DNA of 64,000 bases from JAEUTH01 sp039931675 (GTDB taxonomy: Bacteria; Bacteroidota; Bacteroidia; AKYH767-A; OLB10): assembly GCA_039931675.1 (NCBI GenBank), contig JBDTRM010000286.1, positions 8,301-72,300 of the forward strand, given 5' to 3'. Shown piece after piece: positions 16,170-25,393 of the stretch (positions are counted from its first letter, which is position 1; each line of letters opens with the position of its first letter). The notes below the pieces were generated by a model. That model was given only the letters and a program-made list of their open reading frames with translations. It searched no databases and was not told the origin of the DNA. A program made the position numbers and the translations under genes.

Positions 16170-17441
16170 TTGAAACATTTTTTAAAACCTGCATCTGCGC
16201 TAATTTTACTTTGCTCGTGGTGGTGTTGCACCTTTGCTCATGATGCCTCTCTCATTTACGTAAATATTGTGATAGCCGATAACTCGATTAATATACGTTT
16301 TTCAATCCCTTCCAAAAACTTTGAAACAATAAAGGCTGATGCTTTAATAAGCAATCCTGATTCGTTTGTAATAAATTATATTTCGCGGAATTTTATTGTT
16401 ACCAATAATGGGAAGAAAATATTTCCGCTAACTGCCGATGTTGATGAAAACACTTCCATCAATTCTTTTATGGTAACCTTAACTTATAAAAATGCAATTG
16501 ATTATGATTCACTTTTGTTTGCCTACAATTTGTTTTTCGAAATTTCACCAACACATGAAGCCATTACTGATATAAGTTACCATATACTTAAAACGCAAAT
16601 CATTTTCAATAAGGAAGACAATAAACAATTGATATCATTGTCGGCTTTGCTTGGTCAAATTGCAGGCAAAGGAATGTCCACACAAAAAAAGATTGCTCCT
16701 GATACAGCCAACAAAATTCTATCTCAAAATAAAAGTGACACAAATACCACAGCATTATTTCAAAATCAAAACACACCTGTTATTACAAAATCTGAATCAG
16801 CAAAGTCAAATAATCAAACAATCAACCAGGCTCAAAATTCATTTCAGCAACAGAGCGCTTATAACCCATTCAGCAACTTTTTTAAATCAGGTGTAACTCA
16901 CATTTTAACAGGTTACGATCATATTTTATTTTTAATCGCATTGCTTTTGGTTTATACAAATTTCTTAACTACCCTAAAAGTCATTACCTCTTTTACAATT
17001 GCTCACTCCATTACTTTAGCCATTGCTGTGCTTAATGTTTATGTGTTGAATCCGGCAGTTACCGAACCATTAATAGCGCTTTCAATTTTCATCATTGCAA
17101 TAGAAAATTTATTCATTTACAATTTTCGTAAAAGGAACAGACCTATACCCGGCATTTTAAATCCTGCAAAAAGATGGATGATAACTTTCCTTTTCGGATT
17201 AATTCATGGTTTTGGTTTTTCATCCGTTTTACGCGAAACAGGAATTCCAAAAAACGAAATCGGAATTTCTTTAGTTTCATTTAACCTTGGTGTAGAGTGC
17301 GGCCAGCTTGCAATTTTTGTTATCCTCATTCCGGCTATTATTTTAATCAGGAAATCTAATAAGGAGGTTTTTATTTTAAATGCTCTTTCAGTGCTCGTAG
17401 CAATTGTAGGGTTTATGTGGTTTGTATTGCGGGTTTTGTAA
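16170..17441 (+). CDS. HupE/UreJ-like membrane protein with periplasmic N-terminal domain
   Basis: 423 residues, TTG start 9 nt after the PHP-like gene. Signal peptide about 1-23 (ending CTFAHD), an extracytoplasmic domain of about 200 residues ending in a Gln/Asn/Ser-rich linker, then six or so helices from about 235. The membrane part carries the HupE/UreJ_2 hallmarks GVTHILTGYDHILFLIALL, TSFTIAHSITL and LIHGFGFSSVL, with His/Asp residues that bind metal in nickel/cobalt transporters of this class. In the Bacteroidota such proteins are not tied to hydrogenase or urease. Here the partner is the secreted PHP-like protein, a possible metallo-enzyme, so a metal-supply role is a reasonable inference but not shown. 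Confidence 0.82.
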   Translation: MKHFLKPASALILLCSWWCCTFAHDASLIYVNIVIADNSINIRFSIPSKNFETIKADALISNPDSFVINYISRNFIVTNNGKKIFPLTADVDENTSINSFMVTLTYKNAIDYDSLLFAYNLFFEISPTHEAITDISYHILKTQIIFNKEDNKQLISLSALLGQIAGKGMSTQKKIAPDTANKILSQNKSDTNTTALFQNQNTPVITKSESAKSNNQTINQAQNSFQQQSAYNPFSNFFKSGVTHILTGYDHILFLIALLLVYTNFLTTLKVITSFTIAHSITLAIAVLNVYVLNPAVTEPLIALSIFIIAIENLFIYNFRKRNRPIPGILNPAKRWMITFLFGLIHGFGFSSVLRETGIPKNEIGISLVSFNLGVECGQLAIFVILIPAIILIRKSNKEVFILNALSVLVAIVGFMWFVLRVL

Positions 17442-17816
17442 TGCAAATTTGAAACTGCTTTTCATTTTAAGAACGAACGATCAAAAGCAAACTGAACCCC
17501 ACTTCAAAATTCATAATCCATTTAATTTTTGCCTTCAATCAGACGTCTATTAAAAATACCAACATCAGCTTCCATAGCAAAAAATCTTGCCTCTGAATAA
17601 CATCTGCAGCGAGCCATCATTCAAGAGCCAACCTGTTAATGAGTAGTATGATTTTATTGTTTATTATGAATTAGTTTTCGGTTCTCTCATTCAATAAAGT
17701 TTATTATCATATAAGTGCATTACATTAATATTTACTTATCAGATTGAATGAACTGTTTTTGGAAGCATTACATGGCATGTTTTTTTAATGAGTAGTTGTA
17801 GTTAAAAAATAAGACT
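17442..17816. other. Gene-free interval
   Basis: AT-rich spacer of 375 bases between the HupE-like gene and a small lysine-rich ORF. I see no coding frame, repeat or RNA in it. Confidence 0.6.
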
Positions 17817-18002
17817 ATGACACAGACAAATAAAACACAGCTTGCAAAAAAGACAAGCGTACACGAACGCACAGAAAAACTCGATCCTAACAACAATAAA
17901 AACCTCCGGCAAAAGCCACTCATAAAAAAGCCCGGTAAAAAAGCTGAGCATGACGATGGATTTGAACATCGCACCAGCAATGAAACTACGACACCTGTTT
18001 AA
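17817..18002 (+). CDS. Small hydrophilic lysine-rich protein
   Basis: 61 codons from ATG, composition dominated by Lys, Thr, Asn and charged residues, with no hydrophobic segment. The sequence (MTQTNKTQLAKKTSVHERTE, later NLRQKPLIKKPGKKAEHDDG) looks like an intrinsically disordered small protein of the kind often found near stress genes. I do not recognise it. There is no close operon partner and no consensus promoter. It could be a chance frame, but the base composition across it is more coding-like than the flanking DNA. Confidence 0.45.
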   Translation: MTQTNKTQLAKKTSVHERTEKLDPNNNKNLRQKPLIKKPGKKAEHDDGFEHRTSNETTTPV

Positions 18003-18178
18003 ACTTGTTTTTAAATAGGCTAATCCTGTACTTACACTTTAGCAAATTGCATAAAGACTTAGATATGATCCTCTGACAAATCCTGTTTGAATTATGCAAC
18101 GAGTTGGGGTTTTTCATTTTCATTTAGTACAGAAGAAAAGCATTTTAACTTTGCAGAAATGTAAATTTAATTCAGGCA

Positions 18179-18387
18179 CTAAACTTTTTTCAAAAACATT
18201 GTTTTAAGAACAAGGGTTGTGTTTTCATATTTACCTTCAATGGCATCAGTATCATCTGTAAGGCGAATCTTTTTTATTACCGTGCCGCGTTTAAGTCAGA
18301 TGAAAAGCCTTTTACTTTTAAAGTTTTAATGATGGTTACTGCATCGCCATCATTGAGAATTGTTCCGTTACTGTCTTTTGTTTCCAT
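18179..18387 (-). pseudogene. PhnA-domain gene (YjdM-like) with a one-base frameshift
   Basis: From ATG at 18387 leftward the frame reads METKDSNGTILNDGDAVTII and then KTLKVKGFSSDL, the signature of the PhnA/YjdM C-terminal domain. At about 18290-18294 the frame is lost. Shifting by one base continues RGTVIKKIRLTDDTDAIEGK and ends ...LVLKTMFLKK plus Val and a TAG at 18179-18181. Adding a single A to a run of three A restores an intact protein of about 70 residues. It lacks the N-terminal zinc ribbon of E. coli YjdM, as many short homologues do. Either a true pseudogene or a homopolymer sequencing error. Confidence 0.75.
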
Positions 18388-18576
18388 GATTTTTTGAGGA
18401 TTGCAAAATGTAAAACCTTTCTTGCTTTGTTTTTCAATTATTGGCTGCGAAGTTATTTTTAAATAGGCAATCCTATAGTTTTTGAAACAGGAAATAATAA
18501 TTAGGTTTTACATGTTGCGAATTTTCAAAGTGTTCAAATAATTCAGGAAAATATTCTTTGGCTATAATATTTTAAA

Positions 18577-18605
18577 TTGATGGTGAAATAAAAAGTTTAG
18601 ATTTG
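18577..18605 (+). promoter_or_regulatory. Bacteroidota-type promoter for the 763-aa T9SS protein
   Basis: TTG (18577-18579), an 18-base spacer and TAGATTTG (18598-18605). Predicted start of transcription near 18612, leaving a leader of about 10-20 nt before the ATG at 18623 or 18632. Confidence 0.55.
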
Positions 18606-18622
18606 AGGCAAACCATAAAACA

Positions 18623-20914
18623 ATGAAAACAATGAAAACAAAACTCTTAGTCTTATTAACCGTATTCTCTTGTTTTGCACAATTCAGTTTCGGACAAATA
18701 CCCGTTCCTTTTAATGATAATTTTGATGGAGTAAATCAAGGTTGGTTTTGCGTAACCGACAGCGGCAGTTCATGGGAATTAGGTACACCCACTTATGGCA
18801 CAACTAATTCAACACATTCGGGAATAAATTGCTGGGATTTAAATCTTGATAGTGCTTATCACAGCCCAAGTTCAACAAAACTTTACTCACCATTATTTGA
18901 TTTCTCAGGAGCATCAGGAATGAATATTTCTTTCTGGATAAATATGAATGTTGAAGGCGTGTGGGATGGAACGCGGCTTGAATATTCAATTAATGGTAGT
19001 AATTGGAATGTACTTGGAGCATTTAATGAAGACAGTACTTACAGGTGGTACAATTATGATAGCCTTAATTCTTCGGGTTTACCCGGATGGGCTAGCAATT
19101 CAAGCGGATGGAAGAAATGCGCGCATAGTTTATCCTTCTTAAATAATACAGCCGGATCGGTGCAGTTCAGGTTTGTTTTTACTGCCGATTTAAGCGTATC
19201 CCATGATGGTGTTTCCATTGATGATTTTGCGATTGATACTACATCTGTGCCCTTATATTACCCGGTTTCAATTAATATTGCAACAGCTAACATATCACCT
19301 GCACCATGTTATAATTTACCATTTAATGTGCCATTCAATATAAGCGGTCAGGCCGAAAATTTCAACGCCAATCAATCCTTAACGGTAAATATTAATTGGG
19401 GAGATGGAACTGATACCGCATATATAATAGCTGCCGGAAATAACACGTTTAGCACAAGCCCAAGTCACATATATACTTCTGCAGGTATTTACTCTCTGCA
19501 GTATATTGTTATACCACCTGGTGGTTTAGCAGACACGCTTATTAAATATAACCAGGTTAATTTGCAGGACACTTGTAGCGATTTAAGCGGCAAAGTTTAT
19601 TTTGATGTTGACTCGGATTGTGTTTACACTGTAGGAATTGATACTGTCTTTAAAAAGTTTGATGTTTTTCTTGATAACGGATTGTTTCCAACGATGACAT
19701 CAACAGATAACAGCGGCAATTATTTGTTCAGGACAATTGGTAATAACGCAGTAAGCATTGATTCAACAACTGCTGCTTTTTGTCCTGCTAATAATCAATA
19801 CAACATTTCAGTGCTTCCATCGCATAACAATAATTTTGCTTTGCAGGCAGTAAATGGTTTTAATTTAAAAACAACGATTCCGTTTGGAAGCATCACCACA
19901 GGCTTTATGGGTGATGTGTGGGTTTCAGTTAAAAACCTTGGATATAATAATGTTAGCGGTCAGTTGCTTGTAAACTTGCCTTCGGGAATAACATTTGTTG
20001 ATACGTTGGGTGATCATCCTGATACGATTATAAATAGCAACACACTCGTTTATAATTTTCTGTCACTTGGTTTTAACAACCCGGTTATGATGCAAATATT
20101 TTTTATTGCAGATTCAACTTTATTGCCGACACAACAATTATGTTTTACAGCAATTGCCACACCTGTTACCGGTGACCTTGATGCAAGCAACAATGAGTTT
20201 ACATGGTGTGAATACCCGAGTACATCATTTGATCCAAATGAAAAGCACGTTAATCCCATAGGCGCTATACCAAATGATACGGTGCTCAGGTATTCAATTG
20301 CATTTCAAAATACAGGTACTGCGCCTGCTCATAATATTTATATACTTGATACAATCAGTGATAATCTGGATTTAAGCACTTTTAATTTTATTGCATCAAG
20401 CCATCTTGCACAATATCAATTATTACCCGGCAATGTGATCCGGTTTTCGTTCAGCAACATTATGCTTCCGGATAGTGGTAACAATCAAATATTAAGTCAT
20501 GGTTATGTTACTTACTCCATCAGACCTAAACACAATCTTGCAAACGGAACAGCTATTGCAAATAGTGCTGCTATTTTATTTGATTTTAATGAACCCGTTA
20601 TAACGAACACTACACTTAACTTTATTGATTCAACACTCATTGCTTCTGTGAATGATATAAAAATGCAACAGCATAACTTTGCAGTTTATCCGAATCCGTT
20701 TAGTAGTTCTATCACCATTGAAAACAAAATGAATTTGAATGGAGCATTTTCTTTTGAGTTATCTGATATGATAGGAAGAAAAGTAATAACACTTAATAAA
20801 AATAGTGGAACCATTTCTATTCCGGTTAGTCAAATTAGTTCAGGTTTGTATTTTTATAAGATTACTGAAAGTATGACAAAAGCTGTTCAATTTGGTAAAC
20901 TTATAAAGCAATAA
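18623..20914 (+). CDS. T9SS-secreted multidomain surface protein
   Basis: 763 residues, with a signal peptide ending SFGQ (a second ATG at 18632 gives an equally good start). Residues about 30-205 look like a MAM/jellyroll-type sandwich (NDNFDGVNQGWF ... VSIDDFAID). A PKD-like segment follows (LTVNINWGDGTDTAYI), then a SdrD/B-like repeat, and about 540-680 the FDPNEKHVNP ... ILFDFNEPVITNT block typical of the DUF7619 family in Bacteroidota surface proteins. The last about 80 residues are a type A T9SS sorting domain (FAVYPNPFSSS ... ISSGLYFYKI). It is probably an adhesin or structural surface protein; no catalytic motif is seen. It has its own promoter and is a single-gene unit. Confidence 0.85.
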   Translation: MKTMKTKLLVLLTVFSCFAQFSFGQIPVPFNDNFDGVNQGWFCVTDSGSSWELGTPTYGTTNSTHSGINCWDLNLDSAYHSPSSTKLYSPLFDFSGASGMNISFWINMNVEGVWDGTRLEYSINGSNWNVLGAFNEDSTYRWYNYDSLNSSGLPGWASNSSGWKKCAHSLSFLNNTAGSVQFRFVFTADLSVSHDGVSIDDFAIDTTSVPLYYPVSINIATANISPAPCYNLPFNVPFNISGQAENFNANQSLTVNINWGDGTDTAYIIAAGNNTFSTSPSHIYTSAGIYSLQYIVIPPGGLADTLIKYNQVNLQDTCSDLSGKVYFDVDSDCVYTVGIDTVFKKFDVFLDNGLFPTMTSTDNSGNYLFRTIGNNAVSIDSTTAAFCPANNQYNISVLPSHNNNFALQAVNGFNLKTTIPFGSITTGFMGDVWVSVKNLGYNNVSGQLLVNLPSGITFVDTLGDHPDTIINSNTLVYNFLSLGFNNPVMMQIFFIADSTLLPTQQLCFTAIATPVTGDLDASNNEFTWCEYPSTSFDPNEKHVNPIGAIPNDTVLRYSIAFQNTGTAPAHNIYILDTISDNLDLSTFNFIASSHLAQYQLLPGNVIRFSFSNIMLPDSGNNQILSHGYVTYSIRPKHNLANGTAIANSAAILFDFNEPVITNTTLNFIDSTLIASVNDIKMQQHNFAVYPNPFSSSITIENKMNLNGAFSFELSDMIGRKVITLNKNSGTISIPVSQISSGLYFYKITESMTKAVQFGKLIKQ

Positions 20915-21031
20915 AAAAATTGTGGAGCAATAAAAAGCATTTGTTCAGTTCCCTTCTGATGTCACTGGCATCTCTGTCCCAAACTTATGAGCGTAATTTT
21001 AGTAAGGGCCAACCAAAAAATTACACTTTTG

Positions 21032-21049
21032 ATCCGATAGCTTTCGGAT
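21032..21049. repeat. Imperfect copy of the CCGATAGCTATCGG palindrome
   Basis: ATCCGATAGCTTTCGGAT, one mismatch from the perfect palindrome, located between two plus-strand genes. Confidence 0.6.
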
Positions 21050-21076
21050 TGAATTTCATCAGCAAAAATTAACATC

Positions 21077-21517
21077 ATGAAAAAAATTTTTTTAGCATCC
21101 ATTGTACTTTTACTTACTGCATCATCATTTGCACAGCAGGCACAACCTTCTAAAACTCAAAATGATAATCCGGAGATAAAAGAATTGCAGGCAGCACGGG
21201 ATACAACTAAAGCGCAGCTAAAGGCCGCTACCACTGAAAACAAAAAAGACAATAGCCTATACCTTAAACTTCAGAATGAAAAGAAAAGGTTAAAGGATCA
21301 ATTAAAAACTGCGAAGAAATCTAAAAAGACTGAAAAGGCAGATGAGATTCTATTGAAAATAAATGACAATGCACAAGCAATAAAAGAACTTGACGCAAAA
21401 CTAAAGGAAGAAGAAAAAGAGATAAGCAATCTTCAGAAAAATTTGAAAAACGATGAGAAGTCATTAACGACAGCAAAAGAAAAAGCGGCAAAAGAAAAAG
21501 CGAAAGGGAAAAAATAA
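21077..21517 (+). CDS. Exported coiled-coil protein
   Basis: 146 residues: a signal peptide (1-19, ...LTASSFAQ), then an almost continuous, very charged helix (Lys, Glu, Ala, Leu with heptad spacing from about 35 to 140) ending in a Lys-rich tail AKEKAKGKK. Probably a periplasmic coiled-coil protein; no enzymatic motif. Convergent with endonuclease III, with only 6 nt between the stops. Low-complexity sequence makes family assignment unreliable. Confidence 0.75.
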   Translation: MKKIFLASIVLLLTASSFAQQAQPSKTQNDNPEIKELQAARDTTKAQLKAATTENKKDNSLYLKLQNEKKRLKDQLKTAKKSKKTEKADEILLKINDNAQAIKELDAKLKEEEKEISNLQKNLKNDEKSLTTAKEKAAKEKAKGKK

Positions 21518-21523
21518 ACACCA

Positions 21524-22177
21524 TTATAAAATCATTTTCCCCTTCTTTTTCAAATCAGCAAAGTATTGGCAAACCGTATTCATAACACACTCTGTATGCT
21601 TTGGGTTAGTAGGTCGGCATATTTCGCGACCCAGAAAGGAAATCGCCATGCCTATTTCCCCCCAATCTTTTTGTGGTAATTCTTCCATAATTTGCTTTTC
21701 AATTTTCTTGGGGTCATCTCCTGTTGCTATGCCAAGCCGTGGTGCAACACGAACCACATGCAAATCAACAATAACACCTTCGGCTTTGATGCCTGATTCG
21801 CGCATAATTACGTTAGCTGATTTTCTGCCAATGCCTGGCAATGTTGTTAACTCTTCCATTGTTAACGGAATGTTTTTGTCTTGTTTTACCTTGGCAGCCA
21901 GGTTCATAAGCCATTTTGTTTTATTACCAAAATTGCGAATCTTGGCTACAAAAGGGTACAACGATTCAGGAGTAGCTCTTGATAAACTTTCCATATTTGG
22001 AAAAGCATCAAACAGGGCAGGGGCAAGGCTGTTTATATTTTTATCTGAATCCTGCGCAGATAAAATCACCATCACCAAAAGCTGGTAAGTGTTTTTATAT
22101 TCAAGAGGATGTTTTTTGCCTTTGTATTTTTTTAGAAGCGGTTTCACTGCTTCGCTCCAATTTATTTTTTCAGCCAT
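21524..22177 (-). CDS. nth: Endonuclease III-like DNA glycosylase with altered Fe-S motif
   Basis: 217 residues, cytoplasmic base-excision repair enzyme of the HhH-GPD superfamily. The helix-hairpin-helix LPGIGRKSANV carries the catalytic Lys, and VDLHVVRVAPRLG carries the catalytic Asp, so glycosylase/AP-lyase chemistry should be intact. The C-terminal iron-sulfur loop is unusual. E. coli Nth has C-x6-C-x2-C-x5-C; here the spacing is exact but the second position is His: C-RPTNPK-H-TE-C-VMNTV-C. The cluster may be His-ligated or lost. Convergent with the coiled-coil gene. Confidence 0.9.
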   Translation of the reverse strand: MAEKINWSEAVKPLLKKYKGKKHPLEYKNTYQLLVMVILSAQDSDKNINSLAPALFDAFPNMESLSRATPESLYPFVAKIRNFGNKTKWLMNLAAKVKQDKNIPLTMEELTTLPGIGRKSANVIMRESGIKAEGVIVDLHVVRVAPRLGIATGDDPKKIEKQIMEELPQKDWGEIGMAISFLGREICRPTNPKHTECVMNTVCQYFADLKKKGKMIL

Positions 22178-22282
22178 TGTTTATATTTATTTAGGGCTAA
22201 AGGTGTAAAAAAATAATTTCTATTTGTCGGTTTTAAGCAATTAAAAAAACGGCTCTTTGTGGAGTAATTTTTTGTGTCTTTC

Positions 22283-22410
22283 GCACGGAGGCACGGAGAA
22301 ACACGGAGTTAATTTATCGGACCTTTAAATGCGCACACCGAATCATTATGAATTTTTATAAGTATTAAATCACAGTAAGTGGCTCCGTGCTGCTCCGTGC
22401 CTCCGTGCGC
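22283..22410. repeat. CACGGAG/CTCCGTG inverted-repeat element
   Basis: GCACGGAGGCACGGAGAAAC and onward to ACGGAG (22283-22308) is complemented by a CTCCGTG-rich arm at 22382-22409 (GCTCCGTGCCTCCGTGCG), separated by about 75 AT-rich bases. It looks like a mobile or dispersed intergenic element rather than a gene-specific signal. Confidence 0.65.
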
Positions 22411-22476
22411 CCCCATTTTCTTAGTATGATTGTGCCTTTGATTCACATTATCTGATGCCAAACATCTTTACCAATT

Positions 22477-23877
22477 TCAATTTGATTTAATGGCTTTCAT
22501 CACAATATTGTTTCCATCTTCATCAGTAATGAAAACCATATAAACTCCGGGCATTAATTGATTGCCAAAACGTAGAGAGTTTACTGCATCAATGTTTTGA
22601 TAAAGAGCAACTGTTCTTCCTGTTTCATCAGTAATGTGAAGCGTTGAAATTTCTTTTGCCGAGCGAACAGTAAAATCTGTGTTTGAAGGATTAGGATAAA
22701 TTGTTGTGAGTTGTTGTTGATTGTTATCTTCGATTCCTGATACGCTGCAAAGTGTTTCAAACCTGAAGAGTGACTGCACAAAGCCGGGCATTCCAAGAGC
22801 AGACAAGTTACCCATAAAGTTAGGGTCAACATCCACTGCCATATCCACATAGTTGCAGGCCGTTCCTGCAAGGTTTGGAAAATCAATCGCCCCGATATAA
22901 CTGTTGAATGATCGCGCCACATAAATTTTCCTGTCGGGACCAAGCTGCAAAGCATATAAATCTTGCGTGGTGCTGATAACAGTTTGCGAAGCCATAATTG
23001 TTGAAGGATTGCCTGATGAAATATCAAACTGTAAAAATGCAGCCTGCACAGAATCATAACTTGTTACATAAACCATGTTGCCGTTGGTTGAAAATTCAAG
23101 TCCGTAAACATGCTGTGGTAATGCAAGTGTAATGGGATTGGAAACCACTCCGGTTAACGGGTTAAAATCGAAAATTTCCACAGTGTTCAGATAGCCTGCT
23201 GCCAATGCAAGCTTTGTACCGCATGGATTGAATTTCATTTGTCCGTAAGTGTTTTGTATTTGAGCCATTGTATGAACAATACCTGTATTACTTACAACAG
23301 GATTGGTTTGCAAACCGGCAGCGGTCAAACCGTAAACATCAAATTCATCGCTGCCCCATGCATGAACTGCAACCCAGTAATCGTTGCTGCCAAGCTGCTT
23401 AACTGCTGTAAGCTTTTCGGTAACGGTATTTTGAATGAGAACATTCTTGGTTGTTGTTACATCACCTGATCCACCTTGCAAACTCATATCAACAATAGAA
23501 TAACGAAAACCGTTTGGTCCGCCATACTCATCATTGGTAAATACATAATAAAGTGTATCGCTGCCTGGTTGAGGAACAATTAATGCGGCCTGCGTACATG
23601 ATGATCCCGCTAACAATCCGGTACCATTAGGCATTGGCTGATTGAGTTTGTTCCATATTGTACTGCCATCGGTATAAAACAAAAGATTACCAGATGCATC
23701 GCATATTGAAGCGCAGCCTTCAATGGTATAAATAGCACTTCCATTTATTGATAAAGGTGTACCGGTTGAAAAATCAAGACCAACATAATTACCGAAAAAC
23801 CATTTGTCAGCTTCCTTTTGTGCCGTTGCAATTGAGAAGGTGGTCAGGCAAATTAATAACAGTATTATTTTTTTCAT
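22477..23877 (-). CDS. T9SS-secreted beta-propeller-like protein
   Basis: 466 residues. Signal peptide 1-19 (...FSIATAQ), then KEADKWFFGNYVGLDFSTG..., the start seen in many long PKD/gliding-associated Bacteroidota proteins. The body (about 25-365) has repeated blades with motifs such as GNLLFYTDGSTIWN, GQMKFNPCGTKLALA and GLEFSTNGNMVYVTSY, consistent with a seven-bladed propeller. The C-terminal 80 residues (TIYPNPSNTDF ... MPGVYMVFI) are a T9SS type A sorting domain. Surface or released protein, likely binding rather than catalytic. A -7-like element (TATTTTTG, minus strand, 23902-23909) precedes the ATG. Confidence 0.85.
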   Translation of the reverse strand: MKKIILLLICLTTFSIATAQKEADKWFFGNYVGLDFSTGTPLSINGSAIYTIEGCASICDASGNLLFYTDGSTIWNKLNQPMPNGTGLLAGSSCTQAALIVPQPGSDTLYYVFTNDEYGGPNGFRYSIVDMSLQGGSGDVTTTKNVLIQNTVTEKLTAVKQLGSNDYWVAVHAWGSDEFDVYGLTAAGLQTNPVVSNTGIVHTMAQIQNTYGQMKFNPCGTKLALAAGYLNTVEIFDFNPLTGVVSNPITLALPQHVYGLEFSTNGNMVYVTSYDSVQAAFLQFDISSGNPSTIMASQTVISTTQDLYALQLGPDRKIYVARSFNSYIGAIDFPNLAGTACNYVDMAVDVDPNFMGNLSALGMPGFVQSLFRFETLCSVSGIEDNNQQQLTTIYPNPSNTDFTVRSAKEISTLHITDETGRTVALYQNIDAVNSLRFGNQLMPGVYMVFITDEDGNNIVMKAIKSN

Positions 23878-23939
23878 TGTGTAATGTTTTAATTGTTACA
23901 TCAAAAATATCATAAATAATGCCTTGTTTTATTTTATAT

Positions 23940-23970
23940 AAAAAACAGCCGGACTTTTTAAAGCCCGGCT
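23940..23970 (-). terminator. Intrinsic terminator after the S74/T9SS gene
   Basis: Read leftward: AGCCGG...CCGGCT hairpin (23947-23970, with a GCTTTAAAAAGT loop that can pair further) followed by a run of T. It lies 41 nt beyond the stop at 24011. Confidence 0.8.
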
Positions 23971-24010
23971 GCCGGTAATAAATGTTTTAACGTAACTCAG
24001 GACATCCTGA

Positions 24011-25393
24011 TTATTTACTGATCATCATGGTTTTGCTGTCAGCTACTTTTCCATCAATGCTCAAGCTGTAAGTATAACTTCCTGACGATAATGAGGCAGT
24101 ATTAATAACTACTTGCTGCATACCGCTTCCACTTACATTATAAGTTTTTACAAGCTTGCCTGTAACATCAGTTAATTGTAAAACTCCTTTTGAGTTTTCA
24201 GGCAAGCTGAAAGTTACGGTAGTGCTGCCGTTAGCAGGGTTAGGCACATTTTGCATAAGGCTTCCTGTTTCAGTAACATTGTTACCTACTTTCTGAGTAA
24301 GCATGGCTTTCAATTGAGCAACTTCCTTTTCCAATTGAGCTATGCGCGCATTAGTTTGCGCATCTTTCTGATCAATTATTTGTTTTTGCTCGTTGATAGC
24401 AGCAACAACAACAGGCAATATTCCTTCGTAGTTAACAGCTTTAAATTCTACCGATGCACGAGCTAATTTAGCATCTTTGCCGTTAATTTTTGGTGATGTT
24501 GCTTCACGTACAAGATTTGGGAAAACTGTTTCCATGTTTTCAGCAATAAATCCTATTTGATTTCCTGTAGGTAAACCAAGTTGCGGGTACTCTGCACTTT
24601 TGAAAGTGTAAGTAGAAGTTTGAACCTTACTTAATTTATCCAATGCATTTTGAAATGGCTGAATGTTGGTTTTAAGTTTTGCATCTGAAAACTGATATAA
24701 ACGCGAAGCAACAAGATCTCCTAAGAAATATCCTGCCCAGTTTTTATGAGTATTATCAGAATCATGAGAGGTATAAAGAGGACCACAGGCAGCAAAACAT
24801 CCGTAATTGTAACGTCCGCCACCGGCCTGTGCATAAACTCCAATTGAAACATTTCCAGATCCACCTATAGCATCTACACCGTCAGCTTCATAACCTGTAG
24901 CTGTTGTTGTATCAGCAATGCCCACAGCAGAACAATAAGCACCATAGGCACCTCCTGCTGAAATAATACCATAAATGCCACCCGAGCAAAGCACTCCACC
25001 TGCACCACCGTTTGCCTCAACTCCTATACCATAACCCGGAGAAGTGTAAGTTGAAGCATCAGCATAAACTCCGCGTACATCCTTAGCCGTGCCTGCATAT
25101 TTAACCAATGCCTGTATAGCAGGTACTGTATCTTTAGCGGCTGTGCCTGCATATCCCCACACATCTAACCTTGCCTTAGGTGCTACATTACCAATACCAA
25201 CATAGCCTGTTTTTTTAATATACACTTGTACTTTGTTATTGGTTATAATTTTAATGTCCTGATTGGTTTTGTTTCCCAATGTATCCGTTGTGGTGGGAGA
25301 ATTTCCTCCCAATAGCCATTGTGCATTTGCACTGTTTCCGATTAACAGGCCCGCTGCAAGCGAGGCTGTTGCCATGTAACTTTTTAATTTCAT
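24011..25393 (-). CDS. Peptidase S74 (tail-fibre chaperone) domain protein with T9SS signal
   Basis: 460 residues. Signal peptide about 1-24 (...GNSANAQ). Gly/Ala-rich repeats of about 20-25 residues follow (GYEADGVDAIGGSGNVSIGV and similar), likely a beta-helical stalk. The S74 intramolecular chaperone domain starts at SDAKLKTNIQPFQNAL and includes IGFIAENMETVFPNLV and VNYEGILPVVVAAINEQ, then a coiled coil (QTNARIAQLEKEVAQLKAML). The end (NVPNPANGSTTVTFSLP ... LSSGSYTYSLSI) is a T9SS sorting domain. The architecture is common on Bacteroidota surfaces, where S74 probably trims or trimerises the fibre. A homologue is cut by the window edge at 62797-64000. Confidence 0.88.
   Translation of the reverse strand: MKLKSYMATASLAAGLLIGNSANAQWLLGGNSPTTTDTLGNKTNQDIKIITNNKVQVYIKKTGYVGIGNVAPKARLDVWGYAGTAAKDTVPAIQALVKYAGTAKDVRGVYADASTYTSPGYGIGVEANGGAGGVLCSGGIYGIISAGGAYGAYCSAVGIADTTTATGYEADGVDAIGGSGNVSIGVYAQAGGGRYNYGCFAACGPLYTSHDSDNTHKNWAGYFLGDLVASRLYQFSDAKLKTNIQPFQNALDKLSKVQTSTYTFKSAEYPQLGLPTGNQIGFIAENMETVFPNLVREATSPKINGKDAKLARASVEFKAVNYEGILPVVVAAINEQKQIIDQKDAQTNARIAQLEKEVAQLKAMLTQKVGNNVTETGSLMQNVPNPANGSTTVTFSLPENSKGVLQLTDVTGKLVKTYNVSGSGMQQVVINTASLSSGSYTYSLSIDGKVADSKTMMISK

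Larger units (their letters stand above)
18003..18622. other. Spacer containing the PhnA pseudogene and a promoter
   Basis: Apart from the frameshifted PhnA gene (18179-18387, minus) and the promoter at 18577-18605, I see no coding sequence or RNA in this 620-base stretch. Confidence 0.6.

Noticed and set aside
21648..22088. 146-codon plus-strand frame
   Set aside because: Antisense shadow of endonuclease III.
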